Assembly: GCA_934591725.1 (NCBI GenBank)
Contig: CAKTPR010000021.1
Span: forward strand, 1-26,183
Length of the DNA: 26,183 bases
DNA from: an uncultured Oscillospiraceae bacterium
GTDB lineage: Bacteria; Bacillota; Clostridia; Oscillospirales; Oscillospiraceae
Direction of reading: 5' to 3'
A program made the translations under genes and the position numbers. The notes beneath the pieces were generated by a model. The model was given only the letters and a program-made list of their open reading frames with translations, was not told the origin of the DNA and made no database searches. Shown piece by piece: positions 14,674-22,292 of this stretch. Every line of letters starts with the position of its first letter. The first letter of the stretch is position 1.

Positions 14674-16704
14674 ATGAACAGACTTTATACCCCCATTAAG
14701 ATCAACGGGGTAGAACTCAAGAACCGCGTCATCATGGCTCCCATGAGCGTGGGACACACCGTCGACGGCTACATCGACGACGAAGTCGCTGATTTCTACA
14801 AGAGCAGAGCTGAGGGCGGCGTTGGCCTGATAGTCTTTGCAAACATGCAGTGGGACAAAGTCCGCCACGCGAACAATGTTCCCCTTCTGACTGACGAAAA
14901 ATATATTCCCCAGCTCAAGAAGATGACCGACGCCATCCATGAGGGCGGCAGCAAGGTCTTCGCACAGATCATGCACAGAGGCACCTCCGCACCGAGAGCC
15001 ACCATCGGCGGCCTTGAGGCAGTCGGCCCCTCCGCAGTTCCCCGCAAGTTCACCCATTACGAAATGCCCCGCGCCCTGACCGTCGAAGAGATCCACGAGT
15101 TCGTCGAGTGGCAGGCAGACGCGGCTCTGATAGCCAAGAGAGCCGGCTTTGACGGCATCGAGCTTGAGACCAACTCCGGTTACCTCTACGGCCAGTTCTG
15201 GTCTCCTCTGACTAACCTCCGTACCGACGAGTACGGCGGCAGCCTTGAGAACAGGAATCGCTTCATCGTTGAGACCCTCGCGGCTATCCGCGAGGTCGTC
15301 GGCCCTGAGTTCCCCATCCAGCTGCGCGTCAGCGGCAGCGACCTTCTCGAAGGCGGCTGCACCGGCGACGATATCGCAGAGATCTGCGGCTATCTCGATA
15401 AGACCGGCTTTGTCGACAGCTTCTCCGTCACCGCAGGCTGGCACGACTCCACCGTTCCCCTTATCACCATGGAAGTCCCCTACGCCAACTGGCTCTACCT
15501 CGGCCGCCAGATCAAGTCAAAGGTTCACGTCCCTGTTTTCCAGGGCATGCGTATGCACATTAAGGTCGCCGAAGAGGTCGTTGACCGCGGCGATGTCGAC
15601 GGCGCTGTCATAGGCCGTCAGTGGCTGGCCGATCCCGACCTCGTCAACAAGGCGATGGCCGGCGAGTACGACCGCATCCGTCCCTGCGTCGGCTGCAACG
15701 CTCTGTGCCTTGACGCCGCTCAGGCCGGCAAGAACATCGGCTGCATCGGCAACTACGAGTGCAACCGCGAAGGAGAGCTGCGCGATGCAAACGGCAAGTT
15801 CCCCTCTCAGGTCAAGTCCGAGCATCCCGAAAAGATCCTCGTCATCGGCGCAGGCCCTGCCGGTATGGAGTTTGCCCGCGTGTCCGCTCTGCGCGGCCAC
15901 AAGGTCACCATCTGGGAGAAGCGCAACCGTACCATCGGTCTGAGCCTCTTCGCCGCAACTCCTCCGAGACGCTACGACATCCGCTACTTCGGCCAGTGGC
16001 TTGAGCGCGAGTGCCGCGCACTCGGCGTTGAGATCATCCTCAACAAGGAAGCGACCACCGAGAGCATCCTCGAAGCCGCAAAGGACTTCGACCGCGTCGT
16101 TATCGCAGCCGGCTCCAGAGCAGTCATTCCTCCCATCCCCAAGGATGAGGGCGCGGATATCGTCCACGCATGGGATGTCTTCGAGGGCAAGGCAAAGCTC
16201 GGCAAGAACGTTGTTGTCGTCGGCGGCGGCGACGTCGGTATCGAGGTCGCAATGACCATCGGCGAGATCGGCACCATCACCGCAGAGCAGCTGCGCTTCA
16301 TGATGATCTACAAGACCGAGCCGGAAGAGAAGCTCAAGTACCTGCTGACCCACGGCGTACACAATGTCACCGTCGTCGAGATGGGCAAGAAGTTCGCTCC
16401 CGACATCAACCCCGGCAGCCGCTGGTCTATCATGTACCGCACCAAGCAGCTCGGCGTGAGACTGCTCAAGGAGACCAAGGTTCTCAAGCTCGGCAAGGAT
16501 GCAGTTCTCGTCGAGAACGAGGAAGGCCAGGAGTCCATCCCCTGCGACACCATCGTTATCGCAGCCGGTGCAAGACCCAACAACGCCCTGTACGAAGAGC
16601 TCAAGGACAAGCTGCCCAAGGTCGACGAGATCGGCGATACCGTCAGCGTCGGCAGGATCCACAACGCAGTTGAGTCCGCTTACCGTCTGGCAATGACCAT
16701 CTGA
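14674..16704 (+). CDS. FMN/FAD/4Fe-4S enoate reductase-type NADH:flavin oxidoreductase (OYE/2,4-dienoyl-CoA reductase/BaiCD-BaiH family)
   Basis: 676 residues. GGAGGAG seven nt upstream of 14674 sets the start; longer in-frame readings run through the structured element. The N-terminal old-yellow-enzyme barrel (1-330) has KNRVIMAPMS, DEYGGSLENRNRF and GRQWLADPDL. A 4Fe-4S site follows as Cys338-x2-Cys341-x3-Cys345-x11-Cys357. An FAD domain (GAGPAG, 392-397) and an NAD(P)H domain (GGGDVG, 517-522) complete the usual three-part reductase. These enzymes reduce C=C bonds conjugated to a carboxylate, thioester or ketone. The family's substrate-site H-G-A-H before GYL is Glu165-Thr-Asn-Ser168, so the target is probably not a standard dienoyl-CoA. 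Very C-ending, AAG-rich codons suggest high expression. Family certain; substrate unknown. Confidence 0.92.
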   Translation: MNRLYTPIKINGVELKNRVIMAPMSVGHTVDGYIDDEVADFYKSRAEGGVGLIVFANMQWDKVRHANNVPLLTDEKYIPQLKKMTDAIHEGGSKVFAQIMHRGTSAPRATIGGLEAVGPSAVPRKFTHYEMPRALTVEEIHEFVEWQADAALIAKRAGFDGIELETNSGYLYGQFWSPLTNLRTDEYGGSLENRNRFIVETLAAIREVVGPEFPIQLRVSGSDLLEGGCTGDDIAEICGYLDKTGFVDSFSVTAGWHDSTVPLITMEVPYANWLYLGRQIKSKVHVPVFQGMRMHIKVAEEVVDRGDVDGAVIGRQWLADPDLVNKAMAGEYDRIRPCVGCNALCLDAAQAGKNIGCIGNYECNREGELRDANGKFPSQVKSEHPEKILVIGAGPAGMEFARVSALRGHKVTIWEKRNRTIGLSLFAATPPRRYDIRYFGQWLERECRALGVEIILNKEATTESILEAAKDFDRVVIAAGSRAVIPPIPKDEGADIVHAWDVFEGKAKLGKNVVVVGGGDVGIEVAMTIGEIGTITAEQLRFMMIYKTEPEEKLKYLLTHGVHNVTVVEMGKKFAPDINPGSRWSIMYRTKQLGVRLLKETKVLKLGKDAVLVENEEGQESIPCDTIVIAAGARPNNALYEELKDKLPKVDEIGDTVSVGRIHNAVESAYRLAMTI

Positions 16705-16717
16705 TAAACCGTGTAAA

Positions 16718-16761
16718 TTAAGTGCATTCCTCCCGGACGCGGGTTCGGGAGGAGCATTTAA
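16718..16761 (+). other. Intercistronic hairpin between the enoate reductase and CoA-transferase genes
   Basis: TTAAGTGC (16718-16725) pairs with GCATTTAA (16754-16761, one G-U) and TCCTCCCG (16728-16735) with CGGGAGGA (16746-16753), leaving a 2-nt bulge and a 10-nt loop. No T-run follows, so transcription probably continues. It may stabilise or separate messages. Confidence 0.6.
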
Positions 16762-16806
16762 GGCAATAAGTATCAAAAAAATAACACAGGGAGGAATAAT
16801 CACACA

Positions 16807-18009
16807 ATGGAAATGCTCGATGATGTAAAAATCCTTGACTTTACCACCAACGTTGCAGGCCCCGGCGCCAGCGCTATCGCTACCGACTTCGGCGCTCAGG
16901 TCATAAAGATAGAGTCACAGACCGGCGACTCTGCAAGAACCTACGCCCCCTTCATCGAAGGCAAGGGCATGACCCATGCCTGGATCAACAGAGGCAAGAA
17001 GTCCATCGTCATGAACCTCAAGGATCCGCGCGCGATTGAGATATGCAAGCAGCTCGTCAAGGACGCTGACGTTCTTGTTGAGGGCTTCCGCCCCGGCGTC
17101 ATGGATCGTCTCGGTCTCGGCTATGAGGCCATGAAGGAGATAAACCCCAAGCTTGTTTACTGCTCCGTCAGCGCCTTCGGTCAGACCGGCCCCTACGCTT
17201 CCCGTCCCGGCTTCGACCTTCTCGGTCAGGCCATCTCCGGCATGATCAGCGTCAACGGCGAAAAGGGCGGCCACCCCATCAAGCACGGCGTCACCATCGC
17301 TGACTACTTCGCAGGCCCGAACGCCTATGCCGCCATCATGACCGCGCTGCACTACCAGCGCCGCACCGGCAAGGGTCAGCACATCGACGTGTCCCTTATC
17401 CAGGGCATGATCTACCTCAACAGCCCGATCGACCGTCTGAACGACGGCGTTATCGTCAAGCCCAACGGCGGCCACCACAGCGCACTGTGCCCCTTCGGCG
17501 GCTTCTGGACTGACAAGGGCGAGGGCGTTATCATCTGCGCTCCCAACCCGAAGGCATGGGCAACCGTGGCAAAGGCCATGGATCGCCCCGACTTCCTCGA
17601 TCCGAACTCCAAGTACGCCACCTGCAACACACGCGCTGCGCATCAGGAGGAGATCATCCCTGAGATCGAAGCATGGCTCAGCACCTTCCCCAACATCGAC
17701 GCCGCTATCGAGCACATGATGAAGTATGACGTTCCCTGCTGCAAGATAAACAACACCGAGGACGTCGTCAACGACCCGCAGGTCAAGCACATGGGCTACA
17801 TCGTCCAGGCGCCTACCCAGAACGACATCAAGCAGCCCACCTTCCTCACCCGCGGCCCGAACGCTCTGTTCTCCGACAAGCCCGGCTTCATCCACAAGGC
17901 TCCCACGCTCGGCGAGAACACCCGCGAGATCCTCGAGAGCCTCGGCTACAGCGAAGAGGACATCGAGAGCATGATGACCGACTGGGCTCCCAACCCCGAC
18001 AAGATCTGA
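16807..18009 (+). CDS. Family III (CaiB/BaiF) acyl-CoA:carboxylate CoA-transferase
   Basis: 400 residues. VKILDFTTNVAGPGASAIATDFGAQVIKIE opens the Rossmann part, FRPGVMDRLGLGYEAM lies at 94-109, SAFGQTGPYASRPGFDLLGQAISG at 122-145, and VTIADYFAG at 162-170 with catalytic Asp166, which forms the glutamyl/aspartyl-type acyl intermediate in formyl-CoA transferase and BaiF. It has Phe136 where the racemase-like paralogue has a histidine, so this copy looks like the true transferase. It would move CoA from the end product to a fresh substrate and so save ATP. GGGAGG upstream. Followed after 39 nt by the acyl-CoA dehydrogenase. Donor and acceptor unknown. Confidence 0.9.
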   Translation: MEMLDDVKILDFTTNVAGPGASAIATDFGAQVIKIESQTGDSARTYAPFIEGKGMTHAWINRGKKSIVMNLKDPRAIEICKQLVKDADVLVEGFRPGVMDRLGLGYEAMKEINPKLVYCSVSAFGQTGPYASRPGFDLLGQAISGMISVNGEKGGHPIKHGVTIADYFAGPNAYAAIMTALHYQRRTGKGQHIDVSLIQGMIYLNSPIDRLNDGVIVKPNGGHHSALCPFGGFWTDKGEGVIICAPNPKAWATVAKAMDRPDFLDPNSKYATCNTRAAHQEEIIPEIEAWLSTFPNIDAAIEHMMKYDVPCCKINNTEDVVNDPQVKHMGYIVQAPTQNDIKQPTFLTRGPNALFSDKPGFIHKAPTLGENTREILESLGYSEEDIESMMTDWAPNPDKI

Positions 18010-18048
18010 TCCCGGATCAGCTTGAAAAATAAATAAAAGGAGAAACAC

Positions 18049-19206
18049 ATGGAAAGAAAACTTCCCTTTAAGTGGGAACACGACGAGTTCCGCGAGGCCT
18101 TCGGCGCGTTCCTTGATAAGGAAGCTGTTCCTTACTATGACGAGTGGTGCAAAAACCACATGGTTCCCCATGAGTATTTCGAGAAAATGGGTCAGGCCGG
18201 TTTCATGGCACTGTGGGTCGACAAGAAGTACGGCGGCGCAGGCCGCAACGGAGACTTCCTGTACACCGTCATAAAGGCTGAGGAATACTCCAAGCGCGGC
18301 CTCAACTGCATCTTCTCCAGACTCAGCGGCGACGTTGTCGCTCCCTACATTGCTGAGAACGGCACCGAAGAGCAGCGCGAGAAGTGGCTTCCCAAGATCG
18401 TCAAGGGCGAGACCGTCCTCGGCGTGTGCATGACCGAGCCCGACCATGGCTCCGACCTTGCAAACATTCAGGCAAGCGCTGTCGACATGGGCGATCATTT
18501 CCTCGTCAACGGCACCAAGACCTTCATTTCCAACGGCATGGTCGCTGACCTGCTGGTCGTGGCAGTCCGCACCGATCCCAACGCCGCAAAGCCCCACAAG
18601 GGCATCAGCCTCCTTCTGATAGAGACCAAGAGTGAAGGCGTTTCCAGAACGCTCATCCCCAAGATCGGTCTCCAGGCTCAGGACACCGCAGAGGTCTCCT
18701 TCGAGAACGTCAAGGTTCCCAAGGGAAATCTCATCGGCGAGCTCAACCGCGGCTTCTACGTGCTCATGCAGCACCTTGAGGCAGAGCGCATCATGGCAGC
18801 CTACGGCTCCATCGGCACCGTTGAGCACACTCTCAGCCTCACCAGCGAATATGTCAAGCAGCGCATCCTCTTCGGAAAGCCGCTGTCCTCCTTCCAGAAC
18901 ACCCAGTTCAAGCTTGCCCAGCTCTACACCGAGTACAACATGGCGCTCAACTACCTCGACCAGGTTCTGCTCAGCTATATGGAGGGCAAGAAGGACATCA
19001 ATACCGACTGCTCCATGATCAAGTATTACACTTCTGAGCTTGCTTTCAGAGCGGCTGACCAGTGCGTGCAGATGTTCGGCGGCTACGGTATAAGCAGCGA
19101 AATGCCCATCTCCCGCCAGTTCTGCGACGCCAGAATCATGCGCTTCATGGGCGGCACGACCGAAACCCAGATCGGCGTTGTTGCAAACGGCCTCGGCATC
19201 AAGTAA
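18049..19206 (+). CDS. Acyl-CoA dehydrogenase (or acyl-CoA reductase working with EtfAB)
   Basis: 385 residues, the usual length. The first family signature, VCMTEPDHGSD (126-136), and the C-terminal QMFGGYGISSEMPISRQFCDARIMRFMGGT are present. The catalytic glutamate of short- and medium-chain enzymes (Y-E-G-T) is Gly368 here. A glutamate (Glu246, in LEAER) instead occupies the alternative base position used by isovaleryl-CoA and long-chain dehydrogenases. The enzyme is therefore probably active, with isovaleryl-CoA-type geometry that fits branched or bulky acyl groups. FAD-bound; exchanges electrons with EtfAB of the same cluster. AAGGAG eight nt upstream. In anaerobes the physiological direction may be reduction, as in CaiA-type systems. 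Confidence 0.93.
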   Translation: MERKLPFKWEHDEFREAFGAFLDKEAVPYYDEWCKNHMVPHEYFEKMGQAGFMALWVDKKYGGAGRNGDFLYTVIKAEEYSKRGLNCIFSRLSGDVVAPYIAENGTEEQREKWLPKIVKGETVLGVCMTEPDHGSDLANIQASAVDMGDHFLVNGTKTFISNGMVADLLVVAVRTDPNAAKPHKGISLLLIETKSEGVSRTLIPKIGLQAQDTAEVSFENVKVPKGNLIGELNRGFYVLMQHLEAERIMAAYGSIGTVEHTLSLTSEYVKQRILFGKPLSSFQNTQFKLAQLYTEYNMALNYLDQVLLSYMEGKKDINTDCSMIKYYTSELAFRAADQCVQMFGGYGISSEMPISRQFCDARIMRFMGGTTETQIGVVANGLGIK

Positions 19207-19254
19207 GCATCAAACACATACCAAGGGAATTATAGGAAAAAAATAGAGGTTCTA

Positions 19255-20673
19255 ATGGAAAACAAAAAAGTCTTTTCAATTTTCACGGTAAAGCAGCTCT
19301 GCTTCCTCATCGCCGGCATCATCGCCGCAATCGTGTTCTTCGTCATCCCTCCCTTCGAGGGTCTTGAAGCACAGGGCATGAAGGTGCTCGGCCTGTTCCT
19401 CATGGCGATCATCTGGTGGATGGGTTCGGTCTTTGCCGACTACGTCACCGCATTCTGGATGATGGCGCTCATGATCGCGACCAAGGCGACCACGCTTAAC
19501 ACTGTGTTCACCGCATTCTCCGGCAGCGTCATCTGGATCGTTATCCCCGTGCTCGCCATCGGCGCCGCACTGAGCAAGACCGGTCTTCTGCGCCGCGTTG
19601 TCCTTGCCATCCTCAGCAAGTTCAAGGGCAACTTCAAGAGCCAGACTCTGGGCTTCCTCATCGCCGGCAACCTTATCGACGCGCTGATCCCCAGCGCCAC
19701 CGCAAAGGTCGCCATCGCAGCCCCCCTTGCCCGCACCTACAGCGACACTATGGGCTACAAGCAGAACAGCAAGCCCGCAGCCGGTATGTTCTCCGCAATG
19801 TGGATGGGCTTCGGCGCAAACGGCCCCTTCTTCCTCACCGGCACCACGATGTGCTTTACGATGATCGGCCTTCTGCCCGAGGGCTATCAGGACGGCTTCG
19901 ACTTCCTGCACTGGCTCGGCGTGGCATGGCCCTGGGGTCTTGTCCTCCTCGTCCTGTCCTACATAGCTATCAGAGCCTTCTACACCCCCGAAAATGACGA
20001 GACTGTTTCCACCGAGTTCATCAAGGAGCAGCGCGCTGCTCTCGGCAAGATGAGCCGCGATGAGAAGATCTCCGCCGTAGTGCTCATCCTCTGCCTTGTT
20101 CTCTGGGTCTCCGAGAGCTGGCACGGCATCTCCGCCGCGGTCGTCGCACTCATCGGTATGTGCATCCTGCTGAGCACCAATGTTATGGATCGCAAGTCCT
20201 TCCGCGCTAATATCGCCTGGGACGCTACCATATTCATCGGCTGCAGCACCGGTCTCGGCACCGTGTTCAGCAAGGCCGGCATCACCGAGTGGGTCAGCAC
20301 CTCCTTCGCTCCCTACCTTGAGCCTCTGTTCTCCAACATCTTTGTTCTGATCATCACCTCCGTGCTGATCATCGCAATACTCCGCTTCGCATTCGTTTCC
20401 CAGACCGCGCTCATGACCATCTTCACCGTGGCAAGCGCTCCCTTTGCGATCGCCGCCGGCATGCACCCCTTTATCCCCGGCTTCATCGCTCTCGTCACCG
20501 TGAACGTGTTCAACACCTCCTACCACAATGGCACCTTCATCACCACTATGGCAGCTTCCGACCAGATGGTCGAGTTCAAGCAGGTCCGCAAGATGTCCTA
20601 TGTCTACATGGCAGCCTGCGTCATCGGCCTTATCTGCTGCATCCCCATGTGGAAGGCCTTCGGCCTGATGTGA
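19255..20673 (+). CDS. DASS/SLC13-family anion (carboxylate) permease
   Basis: 472 residues with about 11-12 hydrophobic segments. The divalent anion:Na+ symporter pattern is seen: KVLGLFLMAIIWWMGSVFADYVTAF (early scaffold), GNLIDALIPSATAKVAIAAPLA (the SNT-type ion/substrate motif region, here PSATAK), and FVSQTALMTIFTVASAPFAIAAG followed by NVFNTSYHN near the C-terminal repeat. It would carry a di- or tricarboxylate or a related organic acid. AGAGG six nt upstream. It is the last gene before a strong terminator, so it is co-transcribed with the CoA genes. Confidence 0.85.
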   Translation: MENKKVFSIFTVKQLCFLIAGIIAAIVFFVIPPFEGLEAQGMKVLGLFLMAIIWWMGSVFADYVTAFWMMALMIATKATTLNTVFTAFSGSVIWIVIPVLAIGAALSKTGLLRRVVLAILSKFKGNFKSQTLGFLIAGNLIDALIPSATAKVAIAAPLARTYSDTMGYKQNSKPAAGMFSAMWMGFGANGPFFLTGTTMCFTMIGLLPEGYQDGFDFLHWLGVAWPWGLVLLVLSYIAIRAFYTPENDETVSTEFIKEQRAALGKMSRDEKISAVVLILCLVLWVSESWHGISAAVVALIGMCILLSTNVMDRKSFRANIAWDATIFIGCSTGLGTVFSKAGITEWVSTSFAPYLEPLFSNIFVLIITSVLIIAILRFAFVSQTALMTIFTVASAPFAIAAGMHPFIPGFIALVTVNVFNTSYHNGTFITTMAASDQMVEFKQVRKMSYVYMAACVIGLICCIPMWKAFGLM

Positions 20674-20693
20674 TGGAGCATCAATGAACTTAT

Positions 20694-20739
20694 CAGCACA
20701 CGCCCACGGGCGTGGGCGTGTGCTGTGAGTAATTTTTTT
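20694..20739 (+). terminator. Rho-independent terminator ending the first acyl-CoA transcription unit
   Basis: Complementary 15-nt arms (20694-20708 and 20711-20725) form a very strong stem of about 14 bp after the tight turn, followed by a run of seven T at 20733-20739. It lies 20 nt after the DASS gene. Confidence 0.9.
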
Positions 20740-20746
20740 AGAATGC

Positions 20747-20771
20747 TTAGTTAAGACAATAACTTAACTAA
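20747..20771. promoter_or_regulatory. Perfect palindrome upstream of the sodium:solute symporter gene
   Basis: TTAGTTAAG (20747-20755) and CTTAACTAA (20763-20771) with a 7-nt spacer lie directly before the AGAGGG ribosome-binding site. It is either an operator or a 5'-leader hairpin. No convincing -35/-10 pair was found nearby, so the promoter of this unit is unclear. Confidence 0.55.
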
Positions 20772-20793
20772 AGTAAAAAGAGAGGGTAAAAAA

Positions 20794-22224
20794 ATGTTAG
20801 AATTCATCCTGGTCGTAGTGTACATCGTGCTCACGACAGCCATCGGCTGGTACATGAGCCAGAGAGCAAAAGCTCAGAACGACATCAAGTCCTTCTTCAT
20901 CGGCAAGAAAGAGCTTGGCGTCATGCTTATCATGTTCGTCATGTTCGGCGAAATGGTCGCCGGTTCCAGCACCGTCGGCAGCGCTCAGACCGCGTTCAAG
21001 TCCGGTATGTCCTCTGTCTGGACAAACTGGGGTCAGGCACTCGGCGTGTTTGTCTTCGTCGCGACCGTCAGCAAGCTTTACCGTGTCGCCGGTCACTACG
21101 GCGCATACTCCGTCCCCGAAGCATTCCAGTTCAGATTTGACAGCAAGCCCTGCCGCATGGTCGTCATGGTCATCGTCGTTGTCGTCTACGGTATCCTCTA
21201 CGCAATGCAGCCCAAGGCAGCCGGCGCTATCCTCGCCCCGATGCTCAATGTTGACCTGACCGCAATGACCTGGATCATGGGCATCATCTTCATCATTCAG
21301 GGTCTTGTCGGCCTCAAGGGCATCGCCGCAATGAACGTCGTCCACGCATCCGTTCTTTACATCGGCAGCGTTGTCGTCGGCATCCTCGCATGGCACAATG
21401 TCGGCAGCCTCGATGTAGTCCGTGAGACTCTCGGCGCAAACTACCTCAGCGTTACCCAGCCTTCCCTCGGCGCAGTCATCGGCAATGCAGCCGGCGGCAT
21501 GTTCGCGTTCATCCTGTCCACCTCCCTCGTCGCAAACGTTTACAGTGCCAAGTCCAAGAAGGTCGCTAACACCGGCGTTATCGCCGCTGCTGTCCTCGTT
21601 ATCATCTTCGCATTCTTCCCCGCACTCATCGGTGTGTTCGGCAAGATCATGTACCCCGATGCAGAAGCAGCTACCATCTTCTACACCGTTGCCGATACCT
21701 TCGGCCCGGCAGTCGGCGCTCTGGCTTCCATGGCTATCATCGCGGCTGTTTTCTCCACCGCTCCCGCATTCCTGCTGACCATCTCCACCACCCTGACCCG
21801 CGACCTCTACGTTGCTCTTATCAACAAGGATGCAACCGACAAGCAGCAGCTCAGATTCTCCAAGATCGCGCTCGTCGTGTTCGGTCTCGTCGCTACCTTC
21901 CTCGGCATCTACGCACGCTCCATCCTCTCTCAGGTCAACGGCGCGTTCCAGATCCGTGCGGTTGCCGGTATGGTTCTCATCATCGGCGCTTACTGGAAGA
22001 AGGTCGACAAGAAGTCCGCGTTCTGGGCAATGCTCGTCGGCGGCCTTGTCGCTGCCGTATGGCACTTCGCAGGCCAGCCCTTCGGCATCGTTCCGTTCTG
22101 GCCCGGCTGCGGCACCGGCCTTATCGTTCTCGTCGTTATGACTCTCTGCAACGGCAAGGAAGTCTCCGACGACTACGCACTCTACAAGTCCAGAATGGAT
22201 GCTGTTCCCGCAGAGGAACTCTGA
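20794..22224 (+). CDS. Sodium:solute symporter (SSS/SLC5 family)
   Basis: 476 residues with about 13 membrane segments. The family pattern is clear: IGWYMSQRAKAQNDIKSFFIGKKELG after helix 1, FGEMVAGSSTVGSAQTAFKSGMSSVWTNWGQALG, YGAYSVPEAFQFRF, and the Na2-site region near AVFSTAPAFLLTISTTLTRDLY with conserved Ser/Thr. It imports an organic solute with Na+. Placement before the acyl-CoA ligase suggests it brings in the acid to be activated. Separated from the DASS gene by a terminator, so probably controlled separately. Confidence 0.92.
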   Translation: MLEFILVVVYIVLTTAIGWYMSQRAKAQNDIKSFFIGKKELGVMLIMFVMFGEMVAGSSTVGSAQTAFKSGMSSVWTNWGQALGVFVFVATVSKLYRVAGHYGAYSVPEAFQFRFDSKPCRMVVMVIVVVVYGILYAMQPKAAGAILAPMLNVDLTAMTWIMGIIFIIQGLVGLKGIAAMNVVHASVLYIGSVVVGILAWHNVGSLDVVRETLGANYLSVTQPSLGAVIGNAAGGMFAFILSTSLVANVYSAKSKKVANTGVIAAAVLVIIFAFFPALIGVFGKIMYPDAEAATIFYTVADTFGPAVGALASMAIIAAVFSTAPAFLLTISTTLTRDLYVALINKDATDKQQLRFSKIALVVFGLVATFLGIYARSILSQVNGAFQIRAVAGMVLIIGAYWKKVDKKSAFWAMLVGGLVAAVWHFAGQPFGIVPFWPGCGTGLIVLVVMTLCNGKEVSDDYALYKSRMDAVPAEEL

Positions 22225-22243
22225 TTCACAACCAATATGCCTT

Positions 22244-22276
22244 TACCGATCCGGCGGTCATCCCGTCGGGTCGGTA
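22244..22276 (+). other. Hairpin in the symporter-to-ligase gap
   Basis: A 14-bp stem with two G-U pairs (22244-22257 with 22263-22276) and a TCATC loop lies between the symporter stop and the ligase AAGGAG site. There is no T-run, so it is more likely a processing or stabilising stem than a terminator. Confidence 0.5.
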
Positions 22277-22292
22277 TCCATAAGGAGAAAAA

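Noticed and set aside
14372..14674. 100-codon minus-strand frame inside the structured element
   Set aside because: No ribosome-binding site and no recognisable domain; its sequence is explained by the inverted repeats and stems.
15517..20526. Very long antisense open frames (over 400 and over 600 codons) opposite the enoate reductase, CoA-transferase, dehydrogenase and permease genes
   Set aside because: They mirror strong C-ending codon use on the plus strand, have no ribosome-binding sites and show Ala/Asp/Val-rich, low-complexity composition. The same holds for 20797-22065 and 11293-12858.
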